Notes: generated by a model not told the origin, from the letters alone. A stretch of DNA of 64,000 nt from Odontesthes bonariensis (GCF_027942865.1 NC_134511.1:2673567-2737566); one strand, 5' to 3'. Counted from the first letter of the stretch, positions 20,816-34,559 are shown. Translations and numbers: made by a program.

Positions 20816-22860
20816 TTTTGCAAAAGGCCTGACCAAGATCCTGACCAAGAGGCCCCAGGGCCTGACCACGAGCCTGACCATGAGGCCACAGGGCCTGACC
20901 ACGAGCCAGACCACGAGGCTACAGGGCCTGACCACGAGCATGACCACAAGCCTGACCACAAGGCCCCAGGGCCTGACCAAGATCCTGACCAAGAGGCCAC
21001 AGGGCCTGACTACGAGGCCACAGGGCCTGAACACGAGCCTGACCACGAGGCCCCAGGGCCTGACCACGAGCCTTACCACGAGACCACAGGGCCTGACAAA
21101 GATCCTGATCAAGATCCTGACCAAGAGGCCCCAGGGCCTGACCACGAGGCCAAAGGGCCTGACCACGAGGCCCCAGGGCCTGACCACGAGCCTGACCATG
21201 AGGCCCCAGGGCCTAACCAAGATCCTGACCACGAGGCTGACCACGAGGGCAAAGGGCCTGACCACGAGCCTGACCACGAGGCTGACCACGAGGCCACAGG
21301 GCCTGACCACGAGCCTGACCACGAGGCCAAAGGGCCTGACCACGAGCCTGACCACGAGGCCCCAAGGCCTGACCACAAACCTGACCATGAGGCCCCGGGG
21401 CATAACCAAGATCCTGACCACGAGGCCCCAGGGCCTGACCAAGATCCTGACCAAGAGGCCACAGGGCCTGACCAAGATCCTGACCAAGAGGCCACAGGGC
21501 CTGACCACGAGGCCCCAGGGCCTGACCAAGATCCTGACCAAGAGGCCACAGGGCCTGACCACGAGCCTAACCGCGAGGCCCCAGGGCCTGACCACGAGTC
21601 TTACCACGAGACCACAGGGCCTGACAAAGATCCTGACCAAGATCCTGACCAAGAGGCCACAGGGCCTGACCACGAGGCCAAAGGGCCTGACTACGAGGCC
21701 ACAGGGCCTGACCACGAGCCTGACCACGAGGCCCCAGGGCCTGACCACGAGCCTGACCATGAGGCCCCAGGGCCTAACCAAGATCCTCACAACGAGGCCC
21801 CAGGGCCTGACCAAGATCCTGACCAAGAGGCCCCAGGGCCTGACCACGAGGCCCCAGGGCCTGACCAAGATCCTGACCATGAGGCCCCAGGGCCTAACCA
21901 AGATCTTGACCACGAGGCCCCAGGGCCTGACCAAGAGGCCACAGGGCCTGACCACGAGGCCCCAGGGCCTGACCAAGATCCTGACCATGAGGCCCCAGGG
22001 CCTAACCAAGATCCTGACCACGAGGCCCCAGGGCCTGACCAAGATCCTGACCAAGAGGCCACAGGGCTGGACCACGAGGCCAAAGGGCCTGACCAAGATC
22101 CTGACCACAAGGCCCCAGGGCCTGACCACGAGCCTTACCACAAGACCACAGGGCCTGACCAAGATCCTGACCAAGAGGCCACAGGGCTGGACCACGAGGC
22201 CAAAGGGCCTGACCAAGATCCTGACCAGGAGGCCACAGGGCCTGACCACGAGCTTGACCATGAGGCCCCAGGGCCTGACCAAGATCCTGACCACGAGCCT
22301 GACCATGAGGCCCCAGGGCCTGACCAAGATCCTGACCACGAGCCTGACCATGAGGCCCCAGGGCCTGACCAAGATCCTGACCACGAGCCTGACCATGAGG
22401 CCCCAGGGCCTGACCAATATCCTGACCACGAGCCTGACCATGAGGCCACAGGGCCTGACCACGAGGCCCCAGGGCCTGACCAAGATCCTGACCAGGAGGC
22501 CACAGGGCCTGACCAAGATCCTGACCTCTAGGCCACAGGGCCTGACCAAGATCCTGAACAAGAGGCCACAGGGCCTGACCAAGATCATGACCACGAGGCC
22601 CAAGGGCCTGACCAAGATCCTGACCACGAGGCCCCAGGGCCTGACCAAGATCCTGACCACGAGGCTACAGGGCCTGACCACAAGCCTGACCACGAGGCTA
22701 CAGGGCATGACCACGAGCCTGACCACGAGGCCCCAGGGTCTGACCACGAGGCCCCAGGGCCTGACCAAGATCCTGACCAGGAAGCCACAGGGCCTGACCA
22801 AGACGCCACAAGGCCTTACCAAGATCCTGACAAAGAAGCCACAGGGCCTGACAAATCCTC
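20816..22860. repeat. GC-rich 12/21-bp minisatellite, open on both strands
   Basis: About 2 kb made of two related words, CCTGACCAAGAT (12 bp) and CCTGACCAAGAGGCCCCAGGG (21 bp), in varying order. All unit lengths are multiples of 3, so several frames on both strands stay open for 680-710 codons. The most protein-like plus frame (acidic, PDQDPDHEAPG-type) has a TAG near 22529 and no upstream ATG. I treat it as non-coding. Confidence 0.9.
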
Positions 22861-25800
22861 AGAGCCCATGGGGCCCCGGCCCATGGACTCACCTTTTCAA
22901 GCCCAAGTTTTTAACAGACTGACACAGAATTAATAAAGTATTACATATATATAGAGATTAGGGCCGGACGAGTTAACTCGTTAATTATCTAACACCGATA
23001 AATATTTTGTCGCGCATTAACGCAGGTTTTATTATTTATTTTATTTTGTTAAAGTCTGTTGCCCATAGGCTTTTATTTTGTAAAAGTCTGTTGCTAACAG
23101 GCTTTTATTCTGTAAAAGTCTGTTGCTGTCTGCTGTGGAACCGGAAAAGAAAGTAATCGGGGATCTATATATATACATATCAGCCGCGGCTATTCAGAGA
23201 CAACACTGGAAGCCTCTCCCATTCTCTGGCGAAATTGCTACATCTTCATGTTAAATTGACGATAAAACAGTTATTCACAAAACACAAGATATGCCCAATA
23301 CTGCATTTACTTTCATAACTACAACATGGTGTCCTGTAGCTTAATGAAGTGATTTCTTCTGAAATCGCCGCCGTTCACTGAGGAAATCATGTTATGAAGC
23401 CGCCACTAACAGCCAGGCTTCCGAGCCGAGGGCTGCCCGGCTTCAGGAGGGGGGGGGAGAGTCAAGTTTTTTTCTACAATTCTACGTCATCATTGGCTAA
23501 ATCGACAAAAACTCCGAGGCTGCTCGTCGTCTCTGGGGGTAGATTAGACGTGGGCGTGTCAATATGAGGGGCTGTGTCGTGATGATTGGAGTTAGTGTTT
23601 GTCCATCATGAGAGATGTTGTGGCAGCCGAATTTTTAAGCGGGGAGAAGCATGCAGGAACTTCAGTACCAAAGCGGATATGAAAGAGACTGGTTGTCTGT
23701 GAAAGTGATGTCGGAGTTTCACTCATACTTTTAGTTGTTTCTTTCCAGAATTCATGCTGCCCATTCACAAATGTTACCTTTTTTAAGAATACTTACCACC
23801 ACCATCAAACTCTAAGTATTCATTATGACAGGGAAAAATGCTCCACAGATTCTGATCCAGCCATTTACAGGCCTTAGATTCGATCATACTTGATTTTGGC
23901 CTTGCTGTGTGAATTTTCAAAGTCTATACCTTCTTTCTGTGTATTTGCTGGGCATACTTGTCATACTAGACACAGCTATGTTATAACTAATTCTTTTTAA
24001 CTTTGCTATCTTCTGCTTTGGGATGGCACGAGCCACTACAACCCTGAACGCGTAATATGGGCTTCCCCTGTTTTAAAAGTCAGCAGCTGCCACTGGTAAA
24101 TATGTATAAATGTTATATCTTTACCTCTACCTCTGTTTTTTGGCCATTAGAGCTTTATCTTAAAGGCATCACACGGAAAAATTAAGCAGTAAAATTTCCA
24201 GGAGCTGTGAGATGGTGGACTGAGCACGCTATAAACATGCTATAAAGAACTGGATTAAATTCACTTAATGAGCGTAATGTGGACATATCTTCAATGAGCA
24301 GGTCACAAAATCTTACAGAATTTTAAGTCTTATTAGAAAAATGTGTGAAAATCCTTCAAACGTGAACAGTTTTTAAACTGTGAGGCTTTTCAAAAGGATA
24401 CAAGTCTTACTTTTACTCATTTATTCAGTGTTATTTTTTTTGTTTGCATTGAAATGAAATGAAACATAATGAAAATTCATCTTAAGAGAAAACGTCTCCA
24501 CAATGTTAGTTTGTTGGTAACATTTGACATATAATTTGAAATGTTCTTAACACAAATAATGTCTGACGGTGTCAAATACCTGTTGTATTTTTCCATCTTG
24601 TCCTTTGCACTGACGGATAAAAACCTGTCAAGGTTAGAAACACACAAACGTTTTCTGTTGCAATCAAACCAAACAAATCAAATACAGAGCCAACAAACAT
24701 CCATCTCCATTACAATTACAACACAATGCAATTCTTTCAAGTTGAATAACATGCGGTTAAAACACACAAGCTATAAATGTTATATTACCTATTTCTAAGT
24801 CTCAGTGGAGTTTGGAAACCAAACATCTGGGAAGTTTATATTAACCAGAGCAAAAAGGAAAGTTTTACTTTTTGTTACTCGACATATAAATTCAGGTTAA
24901 ACTCGTCAATCAAACCTGGAAAAACTCTTTTAAACACAGATCTTTAGTCATAAAACCTTGAATTGATTTTCTAAATGCAATAAAAGAGTTTCTTGGATAT
25001 TTGGTTTGTTGTAGATATCCAGAACGTTTATAGTCGATATGAAGTATTCACCAGTGTCATTTTGACTTTAAAAAATAATTAAAATACCACATAAAGTGGT
25101 AACTTTACCCTTAATTCACTTGAAAATGATCCAACAGATGTTTGAAAATAGAAGAACTTCTGTGTTGAGCTCCCGATGTTTCAGGATCTAACAACAGATT
25201 CTGCTGGTTACGGTGTTTTTACAGGGAAAGGAGAGTGGGACCGGTTTAAAATGTCAGACTCTCTTGGTCACATTGGGCAGATTTGTTTGACCTTTAATCC
25301 GACAAAATGAATAAAAATGGACTGAGGAACGATTGCAGAGGTTATTCCTGAAGTGTCTGGTTAAAACGTGATTCTTATCGTTAGAAATTCAGCACGAGGT
25401 CCGTTACAGATTCCTCATCCTGTCACATCTTAATCTGAAATTTAACAACAAACTTCCATCCATCCATTTTCTATACTCCCATAACCCAACACTACCCAGA
25501 TCCGCCCTCTGAGGACATCACCTGTTTCCTCCCAGCTGCTTACGCACTTAATTGTTTCCTAAATGGTCTTTTTTTTTTTCCCATTTGTCTCGGTACCTAA
25601 CTTACTGCACTTACTCTAGCACTAGTTATGCTCTTAGCTGTTTGGTTTTGGAAGGAAATGCACTTATGATTTCTTGTGACCTGAAGTTCTTTTGCCTACC
25701 AATGTTGTCGCGGCCTTCTAAGTTTCCAAACTATATTTTCTAAGAAAGGCCGTGGGTGGCAGCAGGCGGTTTGATTCTTGCACGCACTTCAGACTTGATT

Positions 25801-26879
25801 GTTTAAAAAATATATGTAGTTAATTTCTAACAAAAAATATGAACAAAACAATAATTAAAAATCTCTTACAACTTAGATGAAAAACGAAAGTTAACTTAAT
25901 CTGATTTTACAAGCTCAAAAAGTGTTAAAAAAAAATATTTTACCAAAACCTCCCGTCTTCATTTGACATGTCTTCATTTATTTTTGAATACCAGCTTTTG
26001 TGTGAGAATTTATGGTGAAATAACTGTTTCTATCCTTACAATATTTCATTCACTTGACTAATTTACCTTTTTTCTGTCATTGATTCACACGTCATAAATA
26101 CTTGACATATAAGTTAATCACTAATTACAAATTGGATTTTCTAAACTATCACTTTGTCTTGTGGCTATGTCTGCATGCAAATCACTTTCTTTCTTTGCTT
26201 GAGAACACGTGCGTGTCTGAAGTTACTACCAACTAGAAAACACAGAAAAAACACAACCCTGGCATCTTGTTCTGGGCCCCCACAGGTTTAAAAATATCTC
26301 ACTTAAAGAGCCAGTCAGATTTTCAATGTAAAGATATGTCACTCTTTAGGTTTATTCCGTTTATTATTATTTATTCCGGAATGTAATGTAATTTAATGTA
26401 ATGTTAGATTAGATTTTGTAATATTTAAGTCTGAAATGTACTGACAGGATAACACAGACAGTATAACCTGGAACATGGTGCTCGAGGCTGAAAGAACAAC
26501 AGACTAACCACAGTTTTGCTGCCACACTGTGCACGCTTTGTTGCTTTAAGTCTTCTCTATGAAAGGTCCTAATAACTCATAAAGTCTCAGCAGATGAAGC
26601 AGAAATCTACTTTACTTACTTTGCCCGCTCGTCTGAAATTTCGGCCCCTTTGTGGGTATCCCGATGATCATCTACGGTGTGTCGACGCCGACATAATGAT
26701 CTAATGAAACACTCGCGGCTCAGCCCTGAAGGATTCATCCAATCAGAGCTGAAAAAAAGGGCGGCAACGGCAACCGTCAGGATGAGACGAGAAAGTACCG
26801 GATTCATATCGTGTTAATGGAAAGTCCCTCATTCAAACAAACAGCCCACGTTTTAGAAATGCCCAACAAGTACTTACAC
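22861..26879. other. Gene-poor region with transposon debris
   Basis: A plus-strand AATAAAG lies at about 22932. From 22965 there is a hAT-like end (GGGCCGGACGAGTTAACTCG) followed by direct repeats of a 32-bp word at 23050-23120. A common repeat word (CCATCCATCCATTTTCTATA) occurs near 25460. No exon or RNA gene was recognised. Confidence 0.5.
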
Positions 26880-27083
26880 TCGCCCTCCTCTGCATTTAAA
26901 CTCCTGGAGTCCTTCGCTTTCTGCCAGATCCTCACCTTCTCCCTCTCTGCTCCGAGTTCCTTCTCTCCATTTCGGTCAGTTTTCCATGTTTTAGTTTATG
27001 TATTTCCTTTGTTTTAGAATAAACAGTTTCTCGATCGGTCTGCACCTGGGTCCACCTTCCTCGTCTGCACCCACGTGTGACAC
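26880..27083 (+). mobile_element. LTR-like repeat, right end
   Basis: The segment ends ...TCTGCACCTGGGTCC ... CCCACGTGTGACA, preceded by AATAAACAG. The terminal TGACA complements the TGTCA start seen at 20540, so it may be the right end of a related family. No left end is present. Confidence 0.4.
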
Positions 27084-30000
27084 TTAATTAACTCAATCAG
27101 ATAATAAAACATAAGAAATTAAACCAGACAGCAAAAAATAAAACCCTCAAGTTTGGTCTTTAAAGCTAATAAAGAAGAAAGGAGCAGATAGTTGTGTGCT
27201 GAGTCACTGCGGTTCAGGTGTTTCAGACGCCTAAAGGCTTCGACAGACTTTCTCTGTTGAAACAGGTTTCATCAGGTTAACGGTTTACGGAGCGCCGTCT
27301 GCATCTGAATCAGCATCAAACAAACAAATTTACAGATGAGAACACATCCTCTGCGTCTTCAACAAGAGGGAAATTAGCAAATTAGCCCCCAGAGCTCTGA
27401 CATGAGGCGTCAGAAACCACATCAGAGTAACTCTGCAAAGCTCAGGCCTGACAAGAAGCCGCAGCAGACGAAAACAAGAAGAAAAGAAAAACAGATAAAA
27501 AGAAACAAGACACGCAACCAAAGATGAAGAGACAATGAAGTTAAAAACAGCCTAAATATATATGGAGAGGCGGCAGAAGGGGAGTCAACTCGGGAATGTT
27601 GTAGTTTCTCTTTAAACGTGGGAAAGCTGAACGTTTACGGGAATTTTGAGGGGAGTTCCAATCATTGTCTGCAGCAAAACGAAAGGAATTCTGACCGAAG
27701 ACAGTTGGGGGGGGTAATGATGCAAATGTTCAGAGATGCGAGTCGTGAGAAACTCCCAGACAGCAGCCGCCTGGCGTTATTATGCAAAGGCAGGGGTGAA
27801 GCAGGGATTTTAAATGTGGGGGTGTTCCAGGGGGGGCACATGAGCACCACATCAAGTTGATAGACTGTATATAAAAAGGTCAAGCCTCACAATAGAGGTA
27901 CGGTATCATAATTTACACATTTTTAATCACAAAATGTAACATTTAATCACTATCAAGGAGTTATCACCGTGGATTTACTGTAGGCTACGAAGTTCCTGAA
28001 AAAAACTGCACTTCATGGCTTGATTGAAAACTCTCAAAGATATAATTGCCCTCTCAAGAGTAAGATTCTGATCACTATCCCCCCCCCCCATTAAGTTCCG
28101 ATGTGTGGCTTGTGGGGGGGGGGGGTCTCACTAATACCTAATTATTATGACTTGATCAGGTGCAGTGACAATGCATCCTTGTTCATATTTCACCAAAAAT
28201 CATTCCCTTCCAAACATCAAAACCAATCAGATAAGCTAGATATACAGTATATAATATCACTGCAAATATTGAATATAATTTTTTGGATGAATGTTATTTT
28301 AAGTCATTCAACAAAACTTGGATTTAAATTCTTCTTTTTGTTTGACAGTCCACAGGTCTGGCCAGTCACTACTGATGTCTCCAGAGAAACAGCTAAAATG
28401 ATGCATGCATCACACATCTCACACACCCACTCACACTATTGTGATCACAATATTCACCAGCAGGACATACGCATCCCCCCTCTTTACATTAACAATCAGG
28501 GCAAAGTGAGGCTACACTTCTATAAACTGGAGATGCATTTAGCTGCCTTTGAATACTCCGACCTGGTGGTGGTAGCCTGGCTCCTTGTGTCTGCCCACAC
28601 TGACCTGCTTCAGGTTGGGAGCTGCCAGGGCTGCTGGTTTCATGGCTGGGGTCTGTCTGGGTCTGTCTGGGCCTGATCTGGGTCTGACTTGTGCTTCTTT
28701 ACAAAGAAGTATTTTCATTGTTATCTGTCCCTACACAAAATAACACAGTCTGGTTAAACCTCAATATTGTGTTCATCTTAAACTATTTGTCTCCATTCTT
28801 GTGCTTTAACTTACTTTAAAACCAACTCCAAGCCGAGCTGCTATAAAATTAAACCAGATCATGTAGGTTAGTCAGGTGAAGTAGTTTGGCTAAAGTTATA
28901 CTTTTATACCTTTATAATAACAAACAAGCTTCATGGACATTGTAACAAATGCCCAAGGGATCATATCAGTTACATCTAACGTTACAGTTATGAAATCCTT
29001 ATGAACTGTGTTGATTACACACTTACTGAAAACCAACAATGATATGTTTTTTTAAAGTGCTACATAGCTTCATGCTAACGTGACATTAGCCTTTCATAAC
29101 TTTAGCCTACTCGTTTAGCCTAACAATTGGCAACAAAATCTCTTCTCTAAATGTGCAGTCTTTAAAAAGAAAACACATTAAAACTTAACTGAAAATGATG
29201 TATTCCCACGAAAGTAGGTTCACTCTGACAGTACTACAGGACACTCTCTATGCCTGCCACTCATTTCAAAGACGCCGCGTTTCTCACTCATCTTTCAACG
29301 AGACTTGCCTGTCAATTAACTGGAGTGACACCTGAGGTGTCCAATCAGGTTCCAGAGGCGGCCGTTCGGGAGTCGAAAGCTCTTCTTTGGCAGTCGATTC
29401 AAAAGAGCCGACTCTCGGAAAAGAGCCGAGCTTCCCGTCATTAGCTCCGACTGTTCGTCTTTGACATATCAAATTTCCCGGGCCGGGTCGCGGACAACAG
29501 TCTGTGATTGGGTGAATGTCCGTTCAGTTTGACCAATGCCTTTTCGTGCAGGGTAAGGGAGCTGAGGTGCGCTCCTTTTATGTATGTTGGTGCACTACGA
29601 GGGTGGGCAAACTGGTTTACCTTTGGAAAATGTGGGGGGGATGAAATCACCTTGCTGTAAAAGTGGGGGTGTCGAAACACCCCCATCCCCCACAGGTGCG
29701 ACTCCCCTGTGCAAAGGTACAACAGACACAGCAGGTTGAGAGTGGAAACTGTTGGGAAAGGGATGAATGTGAATGAAACGGCCATTTTATGTGTTGTTCT
29801 AAATAAAGTTTACACATAGATATAATCCTAACACTTAATATGTTGTATAAAGTGCCTTATCTGTGCTAACAAGAAGCTTCCAGAACGTTGTTGTTGTTGA
29901 ATAACTCTTAAAATGAGACAAATCTGCAGGATTTGTTTCATTTAGAAACACAAACGGCTGCTGACAGGTGACTCCAAGAAGCTGTGAGACATGGAGTTAA

Positions 30001-30251
30001 GTGATGAATGAATTAATGAATCTGAAAAGGAAAACACACTCCCACGCTAACCCGTTTTTCAGGATGTGTGGTTATTCCCTTGGGAAGCTCCGGTACTTTC
30101 CATCCAGGTGCTTGTTGTTGGCTCGACGTCACATGAGTGACAGCAACGTCTCACCTGTACGCTGAAGCTAAACCAGACATGATATTATCACATTAACATT
30201 TAAAAGTCAGCTGTTTTTAGATAAATTGATGCTTTCTGCAGGAGACTGGAA
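27084..30251. other. Gene-poor region; hAT fragment at 29340-29445
   Basis: A poly-C run (28081-28090) and a poly-G run (about 28116-28126) flank a short unique spacer. At 29340-29445 there is a truncated minus-strand relative of the element at 53092-53721 (words such as AAAGAAGAGC and GACTCTCGGAAAAGAGCC). A 191-codon frame at 28101-28676 was judged non-coding. Confidence 0.45.
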
Positions 30252-31680
30252 CAGTGGCGATTCTAGAGATTTATACATGGGGTGGCATTGTAGGGTGGCA
30301 ATTTTTTTAGGAAGCCCATCTTACTTTGTACTTTATATGAACCCATATACAACAGTTTTTTCAACACCCAAGTGTGATAAATTCAATATTTGGTCCACAT
30401 ACATGAGGATTTCACTTTTTAGTACATTAAAACAGTGATTCCCTTGGGAAAATTCCCAAGGGAAAATACCCTACAAAATTCCAGCATTATCCTAGAAGTA
30501 AAGCCCTCCCTCAAAGGCCTGCCTGCCAAAGTATTTTGTGAGTGTATGTGTACAGAATAACAACAATATATCAACATATTAAATTGGGGATTTTTTAAAA
30601 GGCTTAGACAGGCTGGATATAGATAGTTAGATACTGTAGCTGGCTAGTTAGATATAGGCCTACACAATTTAGTAACAAAATGTGTATTGATACTTTAAAT
30701 AAGTCTTTGATACGTTTTGCTTTATTTTATAACAGCATTTAACCTACAGAAATAAAATGCAGATGATTAGCCTACCTCCACATGTTTTTACAGTCATTAA
30801 GTCCGCCGTGGGCAATACTGAAGTCACTGTTGCATACAGTGCACCTCGCCACGGTGTCATCATTCTTCACCTTCACTAGGCATGGGTATACTTTAGTATA
30901 TTCTGCTGTAAAATGGGTCTTATATTTTCGTTTCCTACTCCAGGATTCACCCTCTGCCATTTGGCAGGATGCACAGTTTTGAGTGGTAACTTAGGTGACT
31001 GTCAGAGAGTAAATCGAAGCCCTCCCACACCGAACGTTATTGGCTTATTTTGCTGATTAAACCAATCAGCGCTCCCTCTGACAAGCAGTCGCCCTGAGCA
31101 GAGCATCGCTTTGGACAGATACGCACAGGTTTCACACCTCTCCCCACACCCCGCTCTCTCTCGTGCCTGCGCAGTCCAAACGCGCATGGTGCACGAGTTA
31201 TTGCATAGTCTAAAATCCGGGATATTTTATCCGACTCGCGGGCATCCGTGATTAACTATCAATATCAGGGAGACTCCAAGAACTTCCGGGAGACTTGGGA
31301 TGTCTGTCCCGAACTGGCTTGAAAATAATAATAATAATACTTTTATTTTGTACAGCGCCTTCCATCTATGAGGAATTATAAACGTTTCGAAACCATATTA
31401 CACTTTGATGCATGTTAGGCTCCATCTGACAGCTTGTGTCCGCACTGACTCCACGTCAAGGCAAAGAGATTCTGCCATATGGATGCAACCATTCGTGATG
31501 GGGGAGGAGGAGGGGGGGGGGGACCAACGTGTTCCTTTTTCAAATTTAACATTCTGCAGTTTGACACCAATTTCAGATTGTTTTGCATTTGATTTGATCT
31601 TAAAACGATATTAACAATAATTATCCAATAAATAATCAGTTGGTATTTTTTTACTGGGGTGGCAGCCGCCACCCCTGAAA
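30252..31680 (-). mobile_element. hAT-like remnant with a BED-type zinc-finger exon
   Basis: The left end CAGTGGCGATTCTAGA is a hAT-type terminus, and the right side carries GGGTGGCAGCCGCCACCCC. A minus-strand first exon, 30782-30960 or so, begins MAEGESWSRKRKYKTHF and has CTVCNSDFSIAHGG, a BED-like C-x2-C finger half, followed by a GTAGGC splice donor. The rest of the transposase was not found, so this is a remnant. Confidence 0.5.
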
Positions 31681-31704
31681 AGGGGTCTGGTAGTTTCGCG
31701 TGTG

Positions 31705-32392
31705 GACTGGCATACTTCTCCTACTACTCATACTAACTTTTTGAGTAAGCGAGAAGTTCCTGGATGCATACTAGATTGTCCTAAATGTTGGGTATGCATC
31801 ATGAGGTTACTACTCATACTCAAACTACCCAAGATGCAACTTAACGTGACGTCGCCGATCGTCATTTCCTGTCAAAACGGCAGTTTCAAGCTAGCTACAA
31901 CGAGGGTAGGTTCACTTCCTGTTTTAAAAAAAAAAGCACCAATTGTATGGTAATGGCTTTCCCTATGATAAAAAGCAACGGGTATTTTATTTTGTGAAAA
32001 TAACAGGAAGTGCGTTGCTCACTGCGACTAGCTTTAGTAGCGCCGAATTCGTGGGAACAAAATTGTAAATAGCCGGTATTTTGTCAGGTTTTCAACACGT
32101 TGGGGATCTAAACGACTACTTTCTCACCTGAAAATGTTTCAAATGTTGCTAAAATTTACAGAGTTTAGAGCTTAAGATAAATCAGCTTCAGGCCGGCTGA
32201 TTTTGGCTCGGGCAGGAGCGAAATGCATTGTGGGTAAACGCTCTGCATACTGTCTGATCGATGAGTATGCAGTATGTTGTATGTAGCATGTAGTATGCAG
32301 TATGCAGTATGTACTATACAGTATGTAGTATGTTGTATGTTGTATGTAGTATGTAGTATGTAGTATATAGTATGCGGTTTCGAACACAGCCT
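31705..32392 (-). mobile_element. MITE, copy 2 (inverted relative to 18984-19607)
   Basis: The segment is the reverse complement of the first copy over most of its length, ending TTTCGAACACAGCC. A stretch at about 32262-32375 has been expanded into AGTATGTAGTATGC-type repeats that are absent from copy 1. Confidence 0.75.
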
Positions 32393-33663
32393 CTGACTTC
32401 ATCAAGTCAAACTTGACTTGCTTTGTCTTGACAAGAAATTTATTTCCAACTTTCGAGCTAAATTTACTGAAATACAAGACGGGCTTCTGGTGAATAACTA
32501 GTCACGAATTAATTACATGAAATAAGTATTTTTTAAATCTAAGTTTAAGATTTAATACGATGTGATGAAAGCGAAACATTCCGACAGCGACTTCAATCAG
32601 TTTTTAGTTGTTTTTAACACAATCACCTTAAACGTAGAACATTAAATTTAACTCGAATTTCTGCCTCTAAGCTGTTCGCAGCAGCCTGAAACGCGTCGTT
32701 ATTTCAGAAACGCCAGGACATGGTCAGTGGAGTTTATTGTGCAACTGTACCTCACACGTCTTCTGTTCTGGAAAATATGTCTCTTCATACTTTGGAAATT
32801 ACTTTATTTGGTGAAATTATTGTTTACTTATGTATTTATATCCTCTTTCTCCTCCAGAACATGTTGTTACTGTTTGTTATGTAAAGTGTTTCTTTGTAAA
32901 TAAAGTTTGTTTGAAGAAAAACTTTACTACAACTGTTATGATTAAAGAGGAAGAAAAAGAGCGACAAAAAGCAGCGTAACACCAGGCCAGGGATACCTGC
33001 TGAGAGAGAGAAACACAAGTTAATGACAACAATGATGTCATAATAACAAATGTCATCTGAACATGGAGAGGGAAGAGAGAAGAAGTGCATCATGGGAGAG
33101 GAAGATGGAGGCAGGACTTAAACTTCTGTTCTTATTCTTTCTTTTTCTATTTAAAGCAAGGATTCAGTCAAATGATTTCTAGAGGTTTCAGCAGCTCCAC
33201 CCGACAGCGCAACTTGCTGGAGGGAGGGATGAACAAGCAGAGCAAGAAAAAATAAGTCCAAAGAAATACAAAAATAAACCAAATCAATCTATTTTTTTCT
33301 CCTGGAAGCAGATACATTATTTAATAAAGTCTTTAGTTTAAGTTTTGAGCCGTTTCCTGTAAGTTATTGAGGTAAAAGTTATTAAACTAATGTTCTACTT
33401 CTGAATGTGTCCGAGAGGCTGGGACACCAAAACAGCCTGAGAAGCAGTTTTATTGGCCCAGCCGCTGCTTGTTTGCTTCTTCATATTCTGGTCTCTGGAT
33501 CAATATTTGTTCATTTTAGTCTTTAATATGTGTAATAATACTAAATATTTTGTGGATTACATATAGAGATTTGACTTTACTTCTTTGAAAGAGTTTAATG
33601 TGAGCTGCCTTGGTGTGTTTGTGGGTGTAAAGGAGGATTCGGCTCTTTAGCGGAGGCTGTGGT
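32393..33663. other. Intergenic; common fish repeat at 32980-33110
   Basis: At 32980-33110 there is a fragment (ACACCAGGCCAGGGATACCT) that recurs at 61766-61880. The rest is AT-rich with no gene recognised. Confidence 0.5.
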
Positions 33664-33679
33664 GGCTCTTAGAAGAGCC
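33664..33679 (-). promoter_or_regulatory. Histone H1 mRNA 3' stem-loop
   Basis: GGCTCTTCTAAGAGCC on the minus strand, 36 bp past the H1 stop. It has the same 6-bp stem as the other four histone genes, with loop TCTA. Confidence 0.93.
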
Positions 33680-33715
33680 TTTGTTCGGGGTGTTGTTGTA
33701 ATTTGGAGGAGTAGT

Positions 33716-34342
33716 TCACTTCTTGGCCTTCCTGGCTGCGGGCTTCTTGGCGGCAGTTTTCTTGGCTGCGGGCTTCTTGGCTGCGGCCGCTTTGGGCTTC
33801 TTAGCGGCGGGCTTCTTGGGGCTCTTCTTGGCTGCTGCGGGCTTTTTGGCGGCGGCGGGTTTCTTAGCCGGAGCCTTCTTGGGGGACTTCTTTGCCGCTG
33901 CTGCGGGTTTCTTGGCGGCGGGCTTCTTGGCCGCGGTGGTCTTCTTGGCGGCGGGCTTCTTGGCTTTAACAGGAGCCTTCTTCTTAACCACCTTCTTCAC
34001 CGGTTTGGCGGCTTTGGGCTCCTTCTTGGCCAGCTTGAAGGATCCGGAGGCCCCCGTGCCCTTGGTCTGGCTCAGGGTGCCGGCGGTGACCAGCTTGGTG
34101 ACGGCGGTGTTGATGCGTTTGTTGGACTTGGTGACGTCGACGCCATTCCCGGCCAGCATCTTCTTGAGCGCCGCCAGAGACATGCCCTTGCGCTCCTTGG
34201 ACTCGGCCACGGCGGCCACGATGAGCTTGGAGAGGCTGGGTCCGTCCTTGGCGGCCCGGGGAGCGGCCTTCTTCTTCGGGGACTTGGCCAGGGCTTTAGC
34301 CGGGGCTTTGGCCGGTGCGGGTGCTGGAGCTTCTTCTGCCAT
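33716..34342 (-). CDS. Linker histone H1
   Basis: This single-exon frame encodes a 208-residue linker histone, which binds the nucleosome dyad and linker DNA and compacts chromatin. A short Ala/Pro/Lys-rich tail comes first. The winged-helix globular domain spans about residues 34-103 ([18 protein letters not shown] through [11 protein letters not shown]). The C-terminal half is a Lys/Ala/Pro tail of KKPAAKK-type repeats, normal for H1. The stem-loop 36 bp downstream and an H1 box (AAACACA) about 130 bp upstream mark it as an S-phase gene. A 332-codon plus-strand frame over the same bases is a shadow of the repetitive Lys/Ala codons. Confidence 0.97.
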   Translation of the reverse strand: MAEEAPAPAPAKAPAKALAKSPKKKAAPRAAKDGPSLSKLIVAAVAESKERKGMSLAALKKMLAGNGVDVTKSNKRINTAVTKLVTAGTLSQTKGTGASGSFKLAKKEPKAAKPVKKVVKKKAPVKAKKPAAKKTTAAKKPAAKKPAAAAKKSPKKAPAKKPAAAKKPAAAKKSPKKPAAKKPKAAAAKKPAAKKTAAKKPAARKAKK

Positions 34343-34470
34343 GTTCGCGTGTTGCTGTTCAACTGAACGTCTCGAGCTCAGAGCAGGAGGCGGGACTTAT
34401 TACACACATGAGAACCGTGGAGAGGCAACGCACTCCGCCGCTCTGCCGCCGCCTCGAATGCGGCCACACT

Positions 34471-34477
34471 TGTGTTT
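34471..34477 (-). promoter_or_regulatory. H1 box (AAACACA)
   Basis: AAACACA on the minus strand about 130 bp upstream of the H1 ATG, the conserved element of replication-dependent H1 promoters. A GC-rich stretch lies between it and the start. Confidence 0.75.
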
Positions 34478-34559
34478 TCTCCGCCGCGTTTTCCACGCTA
34501 AATCCCCCCAAAACCAACGTTTTCCGACACAAGTCCGATTGGAGCAGGAGGGAAACCCT

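Noticed and set aside
20759-22922. Long frames on both strands (about 690-710 codons) through the GC-rich minisatellite
   Set aside because: Unit lengths of 12 and 21 bp keep all frames open. There is no domain, and the most protein-like plus frame has a stop and no start codon.
28101-28676. 191-codon plus-strand frame
   Set aside because: Crosses a poly-G run, has no recognisable domain and no gene context.
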